From Hymenopellis radicata (lineage: Eukaryota; Basidiomycota; Agaricomycetes; Agaricales; Physalacriaceae), in assembly GCA_015501595.1 (NCBI GenBank), contig JADNRX010000188.1, forward strand, positions 42,206 to 106,205: a DNA stretch of 64,000 nt, given 5' to 3'. Below, piece by piece: positions 10,292-22,574 of the stretch; position 1 is the first letter of the stretch, and each line of letters opens with the position of its first letter. The notes under the pieces were generated by a model. The model was not told the DNA's origin, made no database searches, and saw only the letters and a list, made by a program, of their open reading frames with translations. A program made the translations under genes and the position numbers.

Positions 10292-10777
10292 AGTCCGCTT
10301 CCTGATTCAGGAACGTTCTCAGCAGAATGTGCAACCTAAGGCTGTCTGCGCAGGCTTCTCGCCCTCTTGCTGCCTTTTGGCTAGTCTACTCCTCAGAACG
10401 CAAATGCTCTCGCAGAGAGAACACCCAGGTAATGAGCGAATAGAGAGCGCCTGAACAAGATGTACGACCGATCCTTAACCAAGCCTATCGAACACTCAAC
10501 GAGCGAACGTGTTACGGCGCACTCGGAGAGCGAACTCGTCTCACAATCAGCGCCCTGATTTACACTCCTTGTGAGGGAGTCAGGCACACGCTGTACGACC
10601 AGGTGTTGAACTCGGTCGCAAGCACAGGTTGAGCTGTACCACTGATTGACGATGACAAGGAAGTACAAGGAGGACACCGAGCCCAGGGAGGTATAGCACG
10701 CTGAACGGAGTGTTGAGCTCGAAGAAGCGGTGGTGAGCCGCTTGAGAGAGGGATGTGGGGTGAAACTGCAAAGAAAA

Positions 10778-11603
10778 GACGCAAAAAAGCGGAGCTAACT
10801 GTGACCAGATAACACAGATTAGCTGGAGGGGAGTGAGACAGTGCAGAGAGCGCACCTGTGACCAGATAGCCCACAGAAGTGTCCTTGATAAGGAGTCCTT
10901 GAAAAGGAATGGGTATCTGGGCACAAAAGGCATCAGCTCTGAAGAGCTGGATATGAGACATTGGCACATACTGGAAGCAGAGGGAGCAGGAAGAGCTGTA
11001 GGGCTCTGGGGCTGTGGCAAATGGTTCCAATAGACTTCTAGGGTGCCAATGCATCAGTCCTGAGCAAGAGGACTGGGTAGAGCAAGTGCTGCTTGCCTGG
11101 GAGAGCAAAAGTGCGAATTTCCCACAAATTGGACACTTTGGGCCTGTCTGGACTGGTTTTGGGGCTGGCTAGGCGGCTTCAGACAGTGCTCTAGAGGGGT
11201 ATGGCATCAGTCCTGAGCAGGAGGACTGGAGGGATCACGAACTGCTTGCCTCTGGGAGAAGGTGATGGTAAGAGGCAGAAGGCAGAGCGTGGGAACTTTT
11301 GCCTAAACCTTCTAGGGCGCCCTGTGAGTGGCCTCTGTTGTTACTACAACACCAGACACAGGCTAGACAAGTCTAGGAAGAGCTCAGAGGATGGAGTAGC
11401 TGCAGTAGTAGTAGCAGAGAGTCAGCATTTAGTCAAACAATGCAGATTTTTGACTAAATGATGATTTGACTCGGTTTGACTCGGTTAAGCTAACTGAGTG
11501 GACTCCCTGAAGCAGGGAGTTAGGTATAGGGGTATGGAGAGGTGTGGGGCGTGCAGAGGCCTCTGAAAACGCTCCCTACCCTTGGAATCCGCATTTACAT
11601 CGA
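10778..11603 (-). repeat. Split direct repeat A1 of copy A-2
   Basis: This is an 826-bp complete A repeat in reverse orientation. It ends ACATCGA at 11603, the reverse complement of the family A terminus, and starts GACGCAAAAAAGCGG. Confidence 0.85.
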
Positions 11604-11699
11604 CCTCGGTCCTCTAAACACTTCGGACCTCTCTACGGAAACTCGAATGCCGCTCGGGTTACTGGACGGAAGTCCCTCGCGTAGACCCTCCTCTGAACG

Positions 11700-13697
11700 A
11701 GGATCTACAAAAGGTGGACACATTGGGAAACTTCCCTTTGTAATCCAGCCAAGCTACATTCAAACGAGTTTCCCTATCAAATCCAAAAATTCTTGCAGAC
11801 AGTGGACATCGAGGACCGTGGATATAACCGAATCAACCCCAAGGAGGGACGGTTTTTACTCAGTCGGGATCTACGAGAGCCCGTTATTCTGCCGGCGGAT
11901 GAACCGCAGACTTTCCTTTCGAGAGCAGCGCGTCTCATAGATGAAAGAACGGAGAAGCGGTGCTACGTGGTTGATCCGGAAGAGACGCTGCTGAACATAC
12001 TGGCGTACGAAGGAACAAACGATTTCGCTTTGTTCCATGCCACATGGGTAGCTCTTTGCAAACGGTTCGCTCTTGGACATTTGTACTTCTCAAAATATGT
12101 ACAACAATTCAAACTTTCCTATAACCCACCTTCGCCTGCCTCTACCATTTCGGATCTATATGCTCCCTTCATACAAGCCACGTCCCCCGCCTCCAAAGTG
12201 CAAGCTTTGTACGCAAATGTTCCACACCACCGGGAACAATTGACGTCTCCAGGGCCTAAGGCTCTCCCATCAGGATGGTGGTCGTCTATAGCTCCTCCAC
12301 CTTTGAAGTTCATCTCAGATTTTAAGCTAGATCCTTTCGCTCATCTGAACACTCCTCGCGAATTTAAACCAGCCATTGCGAGACCAAGCGTGCCGATCAT
12401 CCCCGTGTCAACATCTAATCCGAGTATTCCTTCTAGCTCGTTCTCTAACGTCCATTCTGACGAGTCAGAAACGACCACGATGACCAGTAAAGGAGTAAGA
12501 TTTTCAAGTGACGAACTGCAAGGTAAAGGGAAGAATCGGCAAGATCCTGACTCCCCAACTCCCTTAGCGTCGCCTCTCTTATCGACCTTTTCCTCCATGC
12601 ATGATCCTATGGTAACGGAAACGCCTAGTGCGACTCGACCTCCTCCGTATCCTACCTCCCAATCTTCTTTATCGGCTACGACTAGCCTGAAGCCCGGTCT
12701 GTCGCTGTTTGGGACCACTCCTGGGCCTACAGCTACCTCGACTCCTGCTCCAGCTTGGTCAGCCTTCGCTGGATTTTCAAGTAAACCTCGAGTCGAGAAA
12801 GGAGATCCAGGTCCAGCTGGAGGAAAGGGCGAAAGAGGCGAGAGAGGCGAACGCGGGCCAAAAGGAGAATCGGGGAAGAAAGGAACCAAAGGAGAGAAAG
12901 GCGAGAAAGGTGATAAAGGCGAGCGAGGCATGCAAGGACTTATGGGTCCAGCAGGCGCCGAAGGTCCCTCTGGACCTAGAGGGCCATCAGGTTCAGGAGG
13001 AGGAGGCGGAGATGGCAACGATGAAGAAGGCGCCAAGGCATGGTCGTCGGAGCCATACATCAAGAACGAGCTCAAAGTCGAAGATCTTCCAAAATGGAAC
13101 GGCGAGCACGACTCCGCCATGCAATACTTCTGGAAAATTTCACATCTCGCGTCGTTAGGGGAGAAGATCAGAACGACCTTAGAACGATGGATGTGGAAAA
13201 CTTTAGAACAAGATTGCAAAGTATATCAATGGTATACGCTGTTATCGAACGCGGACAGAGAGACGATGAGAGAGGATTATAGAGAGTTTGTTGAGGTGAT
13301 CAAGCAAGACTGGTTAGGTTCGGAATGGGTCATGGAGATGCAAAGGATAATGGAAGTACAATCCTTCTGGCAGAAAGGATATGAAACGGAATCCCCTGCC
13401 GAATTTATTGGTCGCAGGACTGTCTTCATACGTCTCCTATCCAAGGTTGAAGTCGACTCACGAGAGGAAATAGAGTTGATCATGCTGAAAGCTCCTACCG
13501 CATGGAAACCAATCTTACACTTGGAAACCATTGAGTCGACTAGGAGTCTATTGGCGAGAGTAGTCGAACACCGCAGGACGCTCATTTACGTGGCAAACAG
13601 GGAAAGAGGTCCTGCAATTTCGGCGAGTTCCTTAGCTCCGATATTACAATCTTTAGGCATCTCAATGAATCCTCGATTTCGGTATTCTCGTCCCGAC
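11700..13697 (+). pseudogene. Ty3-type Gag with collagen-like segment, 5' part
   Basis: An open frame runs through ~650 codons to the hAT insertion at 13698; the true start is not visible because the 5' end is lost. The N-terminal part is a globular region. Next comes a Pro/Ser-rich linker, and then a run of Gly-X-Y triplets (about 12799-13000, for example KGDPGPAGGKGERGERG). A helical capsid-like domain follows (about 13060-13680, starting EPYIKNELKVEDLPKWNG). The capsid-type region would multimerise, and the collagen-like run is unusual for Gag. The 8 bases before the insertion are repeated after it, and the frame continues at 14756. Confidence 0.72.
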
Positions 13698-14747
13698 TAG
13701 AGACCTCAACGAGTCAGCGGATCACGCGGGTTTACCCATACTCGATCCGCTCGGGCATCTCGGAGATCCGATCCGTTTGATCCGTAGACCCGTGGCGGGT
13801 CGGATCAGTAATGGATCACGGATCGGGCTCTGGAGGCACGAGTACTCGTTGCGAGTACTCGTGTTGACTTGTCAATATTTACATATATATTTAATGCTAA
13901 TTTACAAATTTTTTCAAAGTTAAACAGGGCCTTGAGTCACCCAAACGAGCCGTACACGTGAATTTCCTAGGAATTCTCACGATTCGGCGATTGCCGAGAG
14001 GCCGCGTAAGCCTCTGATCGATAACTCGATCTCTCTCATCTTTCTCTCCCACCACCACGATCACCACCCAGCGAGCGACGATTGTCGCCGCTGCCACTCT
14101 GACGACTGTCAGGTGGCCTCTGGGGTGAGGATTGTGCCCCGGCTGAGTGCTGGGCTTGCTGCTGTTTCTATGACAGCAGCAACGGACGACTTCACGGCGC
14201 CGACTCTGGACGAGCACGACCACGACTCCCGGACAACCACGACTCCCGGACAACGACAACGACGGGGATGGAGTGAAGACGTGGATGGAGTGATGATGGA
14301 TGGTGGGAGGATGACGCGTTGACACGGTGAGTGGTGCGCTGATGGAGCCGACAACGACGACTCACACCACCACCATCACCCACACCACCACTACCTACAC
14401 CACTACTACTACCACCACCATCACCATCTACCATCACTCTTGCCTCCACACCACCACCATAACCTCCTCCTCTGCTATCACCACCCTCAGTCTGCATCAT
14501 GCACGACTGAGTGTCCCCGTGCCATTGCCCGGGGATACTCGTCGGGCATGAATAGATTTGGGTGCGTGGAATACTCGAGTAAACTCAAGTACTCGACCCG
14601 CTCAGCGATCTCGGCGATCCGATCCGTCTGATCCGTCGATTCGTGGCGGGTCGGATCACATAAGGATCACGGATCGGCACTTTCGGCCACGGGTACTCGC
14701 ATGATGGATCGCGCATCTGATCCGGATTTGAGTCGTTGAGGTCTCTA
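13698..14747. mobile_element. hAT-type non-autonomous element hAT-1
   Basis: This 1050-bp element has ends TAGAGACCTCAACGAGTC and, reversed, TAGAGACCTCAACGACTC. It is flanked by the perfect 8-bp target duplication GTCCCGAC (13690-13697 and 14748-14755). TAGAG ends with an 8-bp duplication fit the hAT superfamily. Subterminal palindromes (GAGTACTC, GGATCCG-like) surround a GC-rich core with GTAAGCC at 14006 and the GCTGCTGTTTCTATGACAGCAGC hairpin. It has no transposase frame. A close relative is at 42524-43662. Confidence 0.88.
14355..14462 (+). repeat. CAC/CTA-rich microsatellite inside hAT-1
   Basis: An imperfect run of CAC, CAT and TAC triplets. It generates long low-complexity His/Thr open frames that are not genes. 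Confidence 0.75.
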
Positions 14748-14755
14748 GTCCCGAC

Positions 14756-15701
14756 AAGAGACCAGGCCAAGCGGCTGGTAGAGAAGGCATGAACGTAGAA
14801 AGTTTTGGAGAACAGGATTCTAGCGAAGATTTCCCGGACGAGTCTACCAACAACAAACAAGCGGAAGCCTTTGACGTCGAAGTCGGAGCGAACGATGATT
14901 TTGTCTACAAAAGTGCATTTCAGGTCGTAAAGAAAGCTTTCAACGAGGGCGTTAAGCGGACTTACCCTTTTGAAAAAGACGATAGCATTATGACCAAACT
15001 CGGTCAGTTGCCGCCATCTCCATGCCGAGCTTGTGGAAGCAAAAATCATTAGAACAGAGAATGTCCCCATTGGCATGTTTACCTCGCGAGGCAAAGTTCG
15101 AAGTGGAAAAATTCCAAATCTGCAAAGCTTTCTGAGACGAGTCCGTACGCGAAAGATCCTGAACGAGTGGAACGTGCGTACAACATGGCATACCAAGTGT
15201 TATTCTCCCAGAAAATGGTGGACTTGGACCGATTAGCAGAGGAAACAAAGCAGGATTTTGAAGAGGCTTCCCTAACCTCGAATGGAGCGAGAGGGTATAA
15301 GACCTATGTGGCGAGTCACTGGAGGATGCAAGAGGTACTGGATGACGATATCAAGAACGCGAAATCCAGTATACCTCTAGATCCTAGTCATATCATCGAG
15401 AAGATAGAGGCCTTTTGGACACAAGACGATCATGAGCGGGAGCGGAACCATAGAGAAGTCAAACACGACTCCTACTCTCCGCCAAGGCTCACCTTCCTAC
15501 GCGGGAAGGGTTCCACCCGACAAACCAAGCGAAAACGACTCAGTGGGACCGGAAGTCGAGCCTAAGGAAGGGTTTAACTCAGAAGCTTGTGCAGAAGCTG
15601 AAGCGTCTCAAGCCTCACAGGACAACGTCCCAACGGAACCTCAAGAATCGAGCGACGACTCACCGACAGATCCTCTCCTGCAGACGTCCCTTTCCTCTTA
15701 A
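14756..15701 (+). pseudogene. Ty3-type Gag, 3' part with zinc knuckle
   Basis: The frame interrupted at 13697 resumes after the target duplication. A CCHC knuckle CRACGSKNH-x4-C is visible near 15023-15062. The codon after its His is TAG where a Trp is usual, a G-to-A type nonsense change. Reading continues in the same frame to about 15430, then a frameshift leads into an acidic Glu/Ser-rich tail ending at 15701. The zinc knuckle would bind element RNA. The copy cannot make full Gag. Confidence 0.65.
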
Positions 15702-18700
15702 GACCTCGACGCAAAAGGGCATCAGATTATTCGGCAGTTGGAGTATCGGTGCTGTCAATGAAAGGTCCGGTGGGAAGTCTTGATGTCCATGGAATGTTAC
15801 GAGAAGATGTCTAGGAAGCCAACGATCAAGAAGGGCAAGAAAATGATGCTATGGCAAGTGACAGACAAGTCAAAAGCATCCAAGGCTACTGCGACTTACC
15901 TATCTTTACGGAATCCACGGACAGATCGATTATTGAGACGACAGCAGAAGTCTTCCTGGTACTGGGGATGTCAGTACGCTTACTCTTAGGGAGGACTATC
16001 ACATAAATTACGAGTTGTCGGTTACCCGAGAGATTGAAAACGGAACGACTGTTCATTTCGGCAAGACGAAATTTGCGGTCAAAGCGATAGCTGTCGACGG
16101 CAGTTCGGATTGGAAGAATCTTCGGACAAGCGCTTACGGTTTAGCTCACTTTCTCAAAGCCAAACTACACCGTCGCCAACAGACCAGAAAGTGACGGGTT
16201 AAGCAGACGGAAGGGATGAGAAAAGCCACCGTCAGAGCCGCCCAAGACTACCGGATTAAGCCTCACAGCTGCGTCAACATCTTGGTTCGAAGGAGACTTA
16301 GGGGAAGATACCGAATGGATCGTGGAGAGAGGGTTACTACCCTTGAAGGGTTCCTTGTACTTAGCAACTCCGAATGTGTTACTCACTCCCGAGTGCCGCC
16401 GAGTACCCATCATGAATCCGACAGACCATCCCAGGATGATACAGAAAGGAGAAACGGTCGGAGCTATCTAACGCGCTGATGGGTATTTCGACAAGGCGAC
16501 CTCGGCCAAAGAGTTTGAGAAATACCAGGCGATGACAGAGAAGATTGCGGCCTTGGTTAACGCCAATCTAGAGGAAGCGACGAAGAGTACGGCTGAAGGC
16601 TAGCGTGAGGAAGACGAAGACATCAGACCCAAAATGGCAGCGATGCCTGATCCGACTGTCTATCCATCCCATAATCTTCGAGAGCTGATTGACATTGGAA
16701 CCATTCCGGAACACTTAGAAGAGGAAGCGTGGAAGATCCTAGAGAAACATGAAAAAGCTTTCAGATTCGATGGACGTCTGGGAAACGTAAAGACTACCAC
16801 TAAAATCTGACTGAAGGAAGGCACCGAACCAATCAGCGTACCCATGTACATTGTACACGACCTCCCCTGCCAAACGAGAAGTTATCGACAAACAACTGGA
16901 TGTTTGGATCCAACAAAGGGTGATTGAACCTTCAAAGTCTCCATGGTCAGCTCCAGTCATAATCGCGTACCGAAATGGGAAGCCGAGGTTTTGTGTCGAC
17001 TACCGTAGAATCAACGCAGCGACTACACCAGACGAATTTCCGATTCCTCGACAAGCAGATATCCTCGCTGCATTATCTGGAGCCCAGGTATTCTCGGCCC
17101 TAGACGCTCTATCGGTTTCACACAAATGGACTTGTTCAGTGAAGACGTTGAAAAGACGGTGTTCTGTACTCACCGTGGATTGTTCCATTTCCTGAGAATG
17201 CCGTTCGGACTACGAAACGGCCCATCCATATTCCAGAGGCTTATGCAGTCGGTTCTGTCCCCGTACCTTTAGTCTTTCACGTTAGTTTACATCGACGATA
17301 TCGTGATATACTCACCAAGCTACGAAGACCATCTTCAACATCTCGACAAAGTGTTAGGAGCGATAGAGGAAGCGGGGATAACCCTATCCCCACGAAATGC
17401 CACTTCTTTTACAATTCGATCCTACTACTTGGACACCAAGTATCGAGATTAGGGCTATCTACGCACGAAGAGAAGGTCAGAGCTATTGCGGAATTGAAGC
17501 GCCCGACGAAAGTCTCCGAACTTCAGACCTTCATCGGCATAGTCGTGTATTTCACCCTGTTCATTCCGTACTTTTCGGATATCTGTAGCCCTCTCTTTGA
17601 GTTGCTGAAGAAAGGGAAGCCTTGGAAATGGGAGAAAGATGAAGAATACACGTTTCAGAAAGCGAAGCGAGTCCTACAAGAGGCGCCAGTTCTAGGCCAT
17701 CCTGAAGAAGGCCTTCCCTATAGACTTTACACCAACACGTCTGATGAAGCGTTAGGGTGCACTCTGCAGCAAGTACAGCGGATGCGAATTAAAGATCTTA
17801 CGGGGACAAAAGCTTACGACGTACTCAAAAGTGCCTGGGACAATAGATTGCCAATGCTAAGGATGTATTCGAAATTGGGGGACAAGGATGAGAGCGACCT
17901 GTACAAACAAGAATGGAGCGACACTTTCGAGGAATCCGAGGTCTGGGTCGAACGGGTCATAGGATACTACTCACGCAGATTCAAAAGCGCAGAGACGAGG
18001 TATTCGACGACAGAGAGAGAAGCCCTAGGAGCAAAGGAAGGACTGATTCGGTTTCAACCGTTCATAGAAGGCGAACAGATCTACCTTATTACGGACCACT
18101 CGGCTCTTCAGTGGGCGAAAACCTTCAAGAACACGAACAGACACTTGGCAGCTTGGGGGACTGTTTTCTCAGCGTATGCTCCGAAACTGAGCATTATTCA
18201 CCGTTCAGGCCGCAAACACAGTAACGTTGATCCTTTGAGCCGAATTTCTCGAGACGCTCCAGAGAACGTATCCCCAACCAGGGACAGTAGCATGAAATCC
18301 CTATCTCCCAACATAGACCTAGTAGACACGCAGGAGACAGCCTGGATTCGACCGCCTGCGGAAAAAATGGCTGCTGTTGCAACGCGGGCTCAGCGACGAG
18401 CAGCTGCTAGTGAAGGGGGGACAGAGAAGGAGAAGTCATCACCAGCAGCGACCGTCATACCATCACAGGAAGATTGGGAGGAAGAACTACGCGAGTTCCA
18501 AGGACAGACAAACGAGGATGAAGAAGAGAAGGAAGATGGAGAAGACATCCACGATGTGTATCGGAAAGCGGAAGCTCCTATTCCGACTTTACACGTTTCT
18601 TTCAGCAAGGAACTGATACAGAGATTCATTGACGGTTACCAGGTGGACCCACAGTTCGCGAAGATCTATACAGATTCCCCTCTCTCCTCAGAGAGATGGA

Positions 18701-19078
18701 ATCCAAATCAGTGATTTTTCAAGGAACCTAATGAATGGACTTCTGTATTTTCGAGATGTCAACTACACGGCCCGACTCTGCGTTTCAAAGAGTTTACGCG
18801 TAGAAATCATGAGGGATGCACATGAGAATCCTTTGGAGGCGGTCCATATGAGTGCCGATCAACTATGGTGGAAAGTGTCTTCAAAATTCTACTGGTATAG
18901 AATGAAGGTTGACTTACGGGCATTCGTGGAGTCATGCGACGTGTGTCAGAAAATCAAAGGAAAAACCTTCAATCGATTCGGATTTCTCATTCCAAGCCCT
19001 ATCCCCACTCGTCCCTACGAATCAGTATCCATGGACTTCGTGGTAGATCTGCCATGGTCAAATGGTTACAACGCCATT
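15702..19078 (+). pseudogene. Ty3-type Pol (protease, RT, RNase H, integrase), decayed and truncated
   Basis: Protease-like sequence is seen at about 15860-16120 (with VRLLLGEDYH, typical of retropepsin C-terminal parts in this element group). RT begins near 16850 with PWSAPVI, CVDYRRIN and MPFGLRNGPS, and reaches the catalytic YIDD at 17288. Frameshifts and stops occur near 16800, 17110 and 17270. An open stretch of 406 codons (17494-18714) covers the RT end and RNase H (TDHSALQW, HRSGRKHSNVDPLSR). The integrase zinc-binding HHCC region (about 18800-18955, CDVCQKIKG) and the start of the core (SMDFVVDLPWSNGYNAI) follow, and the sequence ends at a hAT-type insertion. Confidence 0.85.
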
Positions 19079-20182
19079 TAGAGCATGCCACGAGTTTCGG
19101 CCAGCGCAGGTAACTCGCAGGTAACCTGCGACTCGCGACTCGCGACCCGGGTTCGCGCAAGTCGCAGGTTTGAGGTTGGAGGATTCTGCAAGTACTTGCG
19201 CAGGTTCCGGTAGTCAGTTAAGCCTATGAATTAAGCGTATCGTAAAGTGCCTTACAGTACATGGTAGATAATACATGAAATGTAGTTACTGTAATTACAG
19301 TGGGAGAGGTGGGAGGGGACGCAAAAAAGCGGAGCTAACTGTGACCAGATAACACAGATTAGCTGGAGGGGAGTGAGACAGTGCAGAGAGCGCACCTGTG
19401 ACCAGATAGCCCACAGAAGTGTCCTTGATAAGGAGTCCTTGAAAAGGAATGGGTATCTGGGCACAAAAGGCATCAGCTCTGAAGAGCTGGATATGAGACA
19501 TTGGCACATACTGGAAGCAGAGGGAGCAGGAAGAGCTGTAGGGCTCTGGGGCTGTGGCAAATGGTTCCAATAGACTTCTAGGGTGCCAATGCATCAGTCC
19601 TGAGCAAGAGGACTGGGTAGAGCAAGTGCTGCTTGCCTGGGAGAGCAAAAGTGCGAATTTCCCACAAATTGGACACTTTGGGCCTGTCTGGACTGGTTTT
19701 GGGGCTGGCTAGGCGGCTTCAGACAGTGCTCTAGAGGGGTATGGCATCAGTCCTGAGCAGGAGGACTGGAGGGATCACGAACTGCTTGCCTCTGGGAGAA
19801 GGTGATGGTAAGAGGCAGAAGGCAGAGCGTGGGAACTTTTGCCTAAACCTTCTAGGGCGCCCTGTGAGTGGCCTCTGTTGTTACTACAACACCAGACACA
19901 GGCTAGACAAGTCTAGGAAGAGCTCAGAGGATGGAGTAGCTGCAGTAGTAGTAGCAGAGAGTCAGCATTTAGTCAAACAATGCAGATTTTTGACTAAATG
20001 ATGATTTGACTCGGTTTGACTCGGTTAGGCCAACTGAGTGGACTCCCTGGAGCAGGGAGTTAGGTATAGGGGTATGGAGAGGTGTGGGGCATGCAGAGGC
20101 CTCTGAAAATGCTCCCTACCCTTGGAATCCGCATTTACATCGAATATAATATTATGCATAACCTGCATATAACCTGTGTTAT
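19079..20182. mobile_element. hAT-type MITE hAT-E3, split by a family A solo unit
   Basis: The first 144 bp (19079-19222) and a further 39 bp (20144-20182) match, in order, the reverse complement of the MITE at 60631-61047. It starts TAGAGCATGCCACGAGT. The solo unit at 19223-20143 lies exactly between CAGTTAAG and ATATAATATT, which are adjacent in the intact relative. Copy A-3 begins at 20183, so the second half of this MITE is lost or displaced. It sits in the Ty3-type integrase region. Confidence 0.8.
19223..20143 (-). mobile_element. Solo A-B unit of family A (solo 1)
   Basis: This 921-bp unit in reverse orientation consists of repeat A, linker and B with no coding region. The B end reads CCTATG followed directly by AATTAAGCG, so ~50 bp inside B are deleted. 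It is best explained by recombination between A1 and A2 of a full element, as a solo LTR is formed. Flanks CAGTTAAG and ATATAATATT show no target duplication. Confidence 0.85.
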
Positions 20183-21009
20183 TCGATGTAAATGCGGATT
20201 CCAAGGGTAGGGAGCATTTTCAGAGGCCTCTGCATGCCCCACACCTCTCCATACCCCTATACCTAACTCCCTGCTTCCAGGGAGTCCACTCAGTTGGCTT
20301 AACCGAGTCAAACCGAGTCAAATCATCATTTAGTCAAAAATCTGCATTGTTTGACTAAATGCTGACTCTCTGCTACTACTACTGCAGCTACTCCATCCTC
20401 TGAGCTCTTCCTAGACTTGTCTAGCCTGTGTCTGGTGTTGTAGTAACAACAGAGGCCACTCACAGGGCGCCCTAGAAGGTTTAGGCAAAAGTTCCCACGC
20501 TCTGCCTTCTGCCTCTTACCATCACCTTCTCCCAGAGGCAAGCAGTTCGTGATCCCTCCAGTCCTCCTGCTCAGGACTGATGCCATACCCCTCTAGAGCA
20601 CTGTCTGAAGCCGCCTAGCCAGCCCCAAAACCAGTCCAGACAGGCCCAAAGTGTCCAATTTGTGGGAAATTCGCACTTTTGCTCTCCCAGGCAAGCAGCA
20701 CTTGCTCTACCCAGTCCTCTTGCTCAGGACTGATGCATTGGCACCCTAGAAGTCTATTGGAACCATTTGCCACAGCCCCAGAGCCCTACAGCTCTTCCTG
20801 CTCCCTCTGCTTCCAGTATGTGCCAATGTCTCATATCCAGCTCTTCAGAGCTGATGCCTTTTGTGCCCAGATACCCATTCCTTTTCAAGGACTCCTTATC
20901 AAGGACACTTCTGTGGGCTATCTGGTCACAGGTGCGCTCTCTGCACTGTCTCACTCCCCTCCAGCTAATCTGTATTATCTGGTCACAGTTAGCTCCGCTT
21001 TTTTGCGTC
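20183..21009 (+). repeat. Split direct repeat A1 of copy A-3
   Basis: Complete 827-bp A repeat, ending TTTTTTGCGTC, including the 57-bp segment lost from A-1. Confidence 0.85.
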
Positions 21010-21495
21010 TTTTCTTTGCGGTTTCACCCCACATCCCTCTCTCAAGCGGCTCACCACCGCTTCTTCGAGCTCAACACTCCGTTCAGCGTGCTATACCTCC
21101 CTGGGCTCGGTGTCCTCCTTGTACTTCCTTGTCATCGTCAATCAGTGGTACAGCTCAACCTGTGCTTGCGACCGAGTTCAACACCTGGTCGTACAGCGTG
21201 TGCCTGACTCCCTCACAAGGAGTGTAAATCAGGGCGCTGATTGTGAGACGAGTTCGCTCTCCGAGTGCGCCGTAACACGTTCGCTCGTTGAGTGTTCGAT
21301 AGGCTTGGTTAAGGATCGGTCGTACATCTTGTTCAGGCGCTCTCTATTCGCTCATTACCTGGGTGTTCTCTCTGCGAGAGCATTTGCGTTCTGAGGAGTA
21401 GACTAGCCAAAAGGCAGCAAGAGGGCGAGAAGCCTGCGCAGACAGCCTTAGGTTGCACATTCTGCTGAGAACGTTCCTGAATCAGGAAGCGGACT

Positions 21496-22507
21496 ATGTC
21501 CTCGGACGATGATCTCAATGTTATCGATGAAACCCCTTCTCCCTCTCGCTCCCGCTCTGCGACGCGCTCCTACGTCGCTCCCTCTCCCTCTCCACCGTGT
21601 ACCGCTACGCACTCTGTTGCAGACGAATCTGATGCGGATCACTGCGAAGAGGTTCGTCAACGTGCAGAGCAGCTGGAGCAGCTCGTCGCAGACTTCGCTG
21701 ATGGTACCATACCGTCCTACAATGAGTTCTTGCGACTCGCTCGGGAGACTGGTGCCTCAGCCGGAGAACTGGACGACTATGTCGAACAAGTCGTTCAGAT
21801 CATTGCCGCTCGAGAGGAGCACCACGACGGATCGGCTCCTCCCGATCCAGACCTCGCAGCGCAGCAAGCTGAGCAACAAGCTGCGCTTAAGCGCGCTGTT
21901 GAGGAGGCTGCATGGGCCGCACTTGGTGCGCGTCTCGATGCAGCTGCTGGAAAGCGTGCGCCCGAGCCTGGTCCCGTCGCTGGACCGACCTCGGCTGCGC
22001 TGCTCTCCAAATTACTTGGAGCGGAGCCTACTCCGTCAGGCATCTCTGCCTCAGTCCTCTCCTCCGCTCCGCATCTCGCGCAGTTGGCCTCACCAACCAA
22101 CCTCTCTCCACACCTCCAAGAGACTCAGCGTCTCCGTCGGCTCTTTACCAATGATAAGGATGTCGACGCTATCATCAATGTGTGTCAGACGCAGTCACTC
22201 CACGACCCGTTTGCACGCTCTCTCTGGCGCTCAATCGTGCTGGACCAGTACGTGGATTTTGAGAAACTCTATGCCTCGATCCACTCTGGCACGAATCAGC
22301 AAGAGGACACGAAGGACTTTGCTGGGGGCTTTGTGCTCATCCGCAAGGACCACGTCTCTGCGCGCCGAGCTCTCACTCAAGACTCCGAGTGGACACGCGT
22401 CTTTGATGCGTATGCCACCGGTGTTGGGCTTATCTACCCTCACCGCAAGGATGAACTCCAGGGCTATCGCGTACTCATTGTGGAACTATTCCGCGCCACA
22501 CCCTCGA
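21496..22507 (+). pseudogene. gag of copy A-3, truncated by chimeric junction
   Basis: The gag frame is open from its usual ATG for about 337 codons, matching A-1 with a few substitutions. It then runs into the inserted A-repeat piece at 22507 and stops at 22605. The zinc clusters and the gag-pol overlap are missing. Confidence 0.82.
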
Positions 22508-22574
22508 AGTATGTGCCAATATCTCATATCCAGCTCTTCAGAGCTGATGCCTTTTGTGCCCAGATACCCATTCT

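Larger units (their letters stand above)
7390..11603 (-). mobile_element. Family A YR retrotransposon, copy A-2, truncated
   Basis: This is a minus-strand copy with a complete left repeat A1 (10778-11603), leader, gag and RT. It is cut off inside RNase H near 7390, just after the conserved ILCAVHH. The recombinase and B1-A2-B2 are missing. The left end abuts the Ty3-type element at 11604. The 269-bp segment deleted from A-1 is present here, so the RT thumb can be read. Confidence 0.88.
11604..19078 (+). mobile_element. Ty3-type LTR retrotransposon, internal region, decayed
   Basis: The internal coding part runs gag - protease - RT - RNase H - integrase, the order of Ty3/gypsy elements (Metaviridae). 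No LTR is present: the 5' side is cut by copy A-2 at 11603 and the 3' side by a hAT-type element at 19079, in the integrase core. A second hAT-type element (13698-14747) splits gag. Many nonsense codons and frameshifts show it is dead. Similarity to collagen-containing Gag elements of mushrooms is from general knowledge. Confidence 0.85.

Noticed and set aside
12341..13219. 292-codon minus-strand Pro/Ser-rich ORF opposite the collagen-like Gag
   Set aside because: Gly-X-Y codons read in reverse give Pro/Ser-rich open frames. The plus strand matches Ty3 Gag context.
14327..14551. Thr/His-rich small protein
   Set aside because: Translation of a CAC/CTA microsatellite inside hAT-1.
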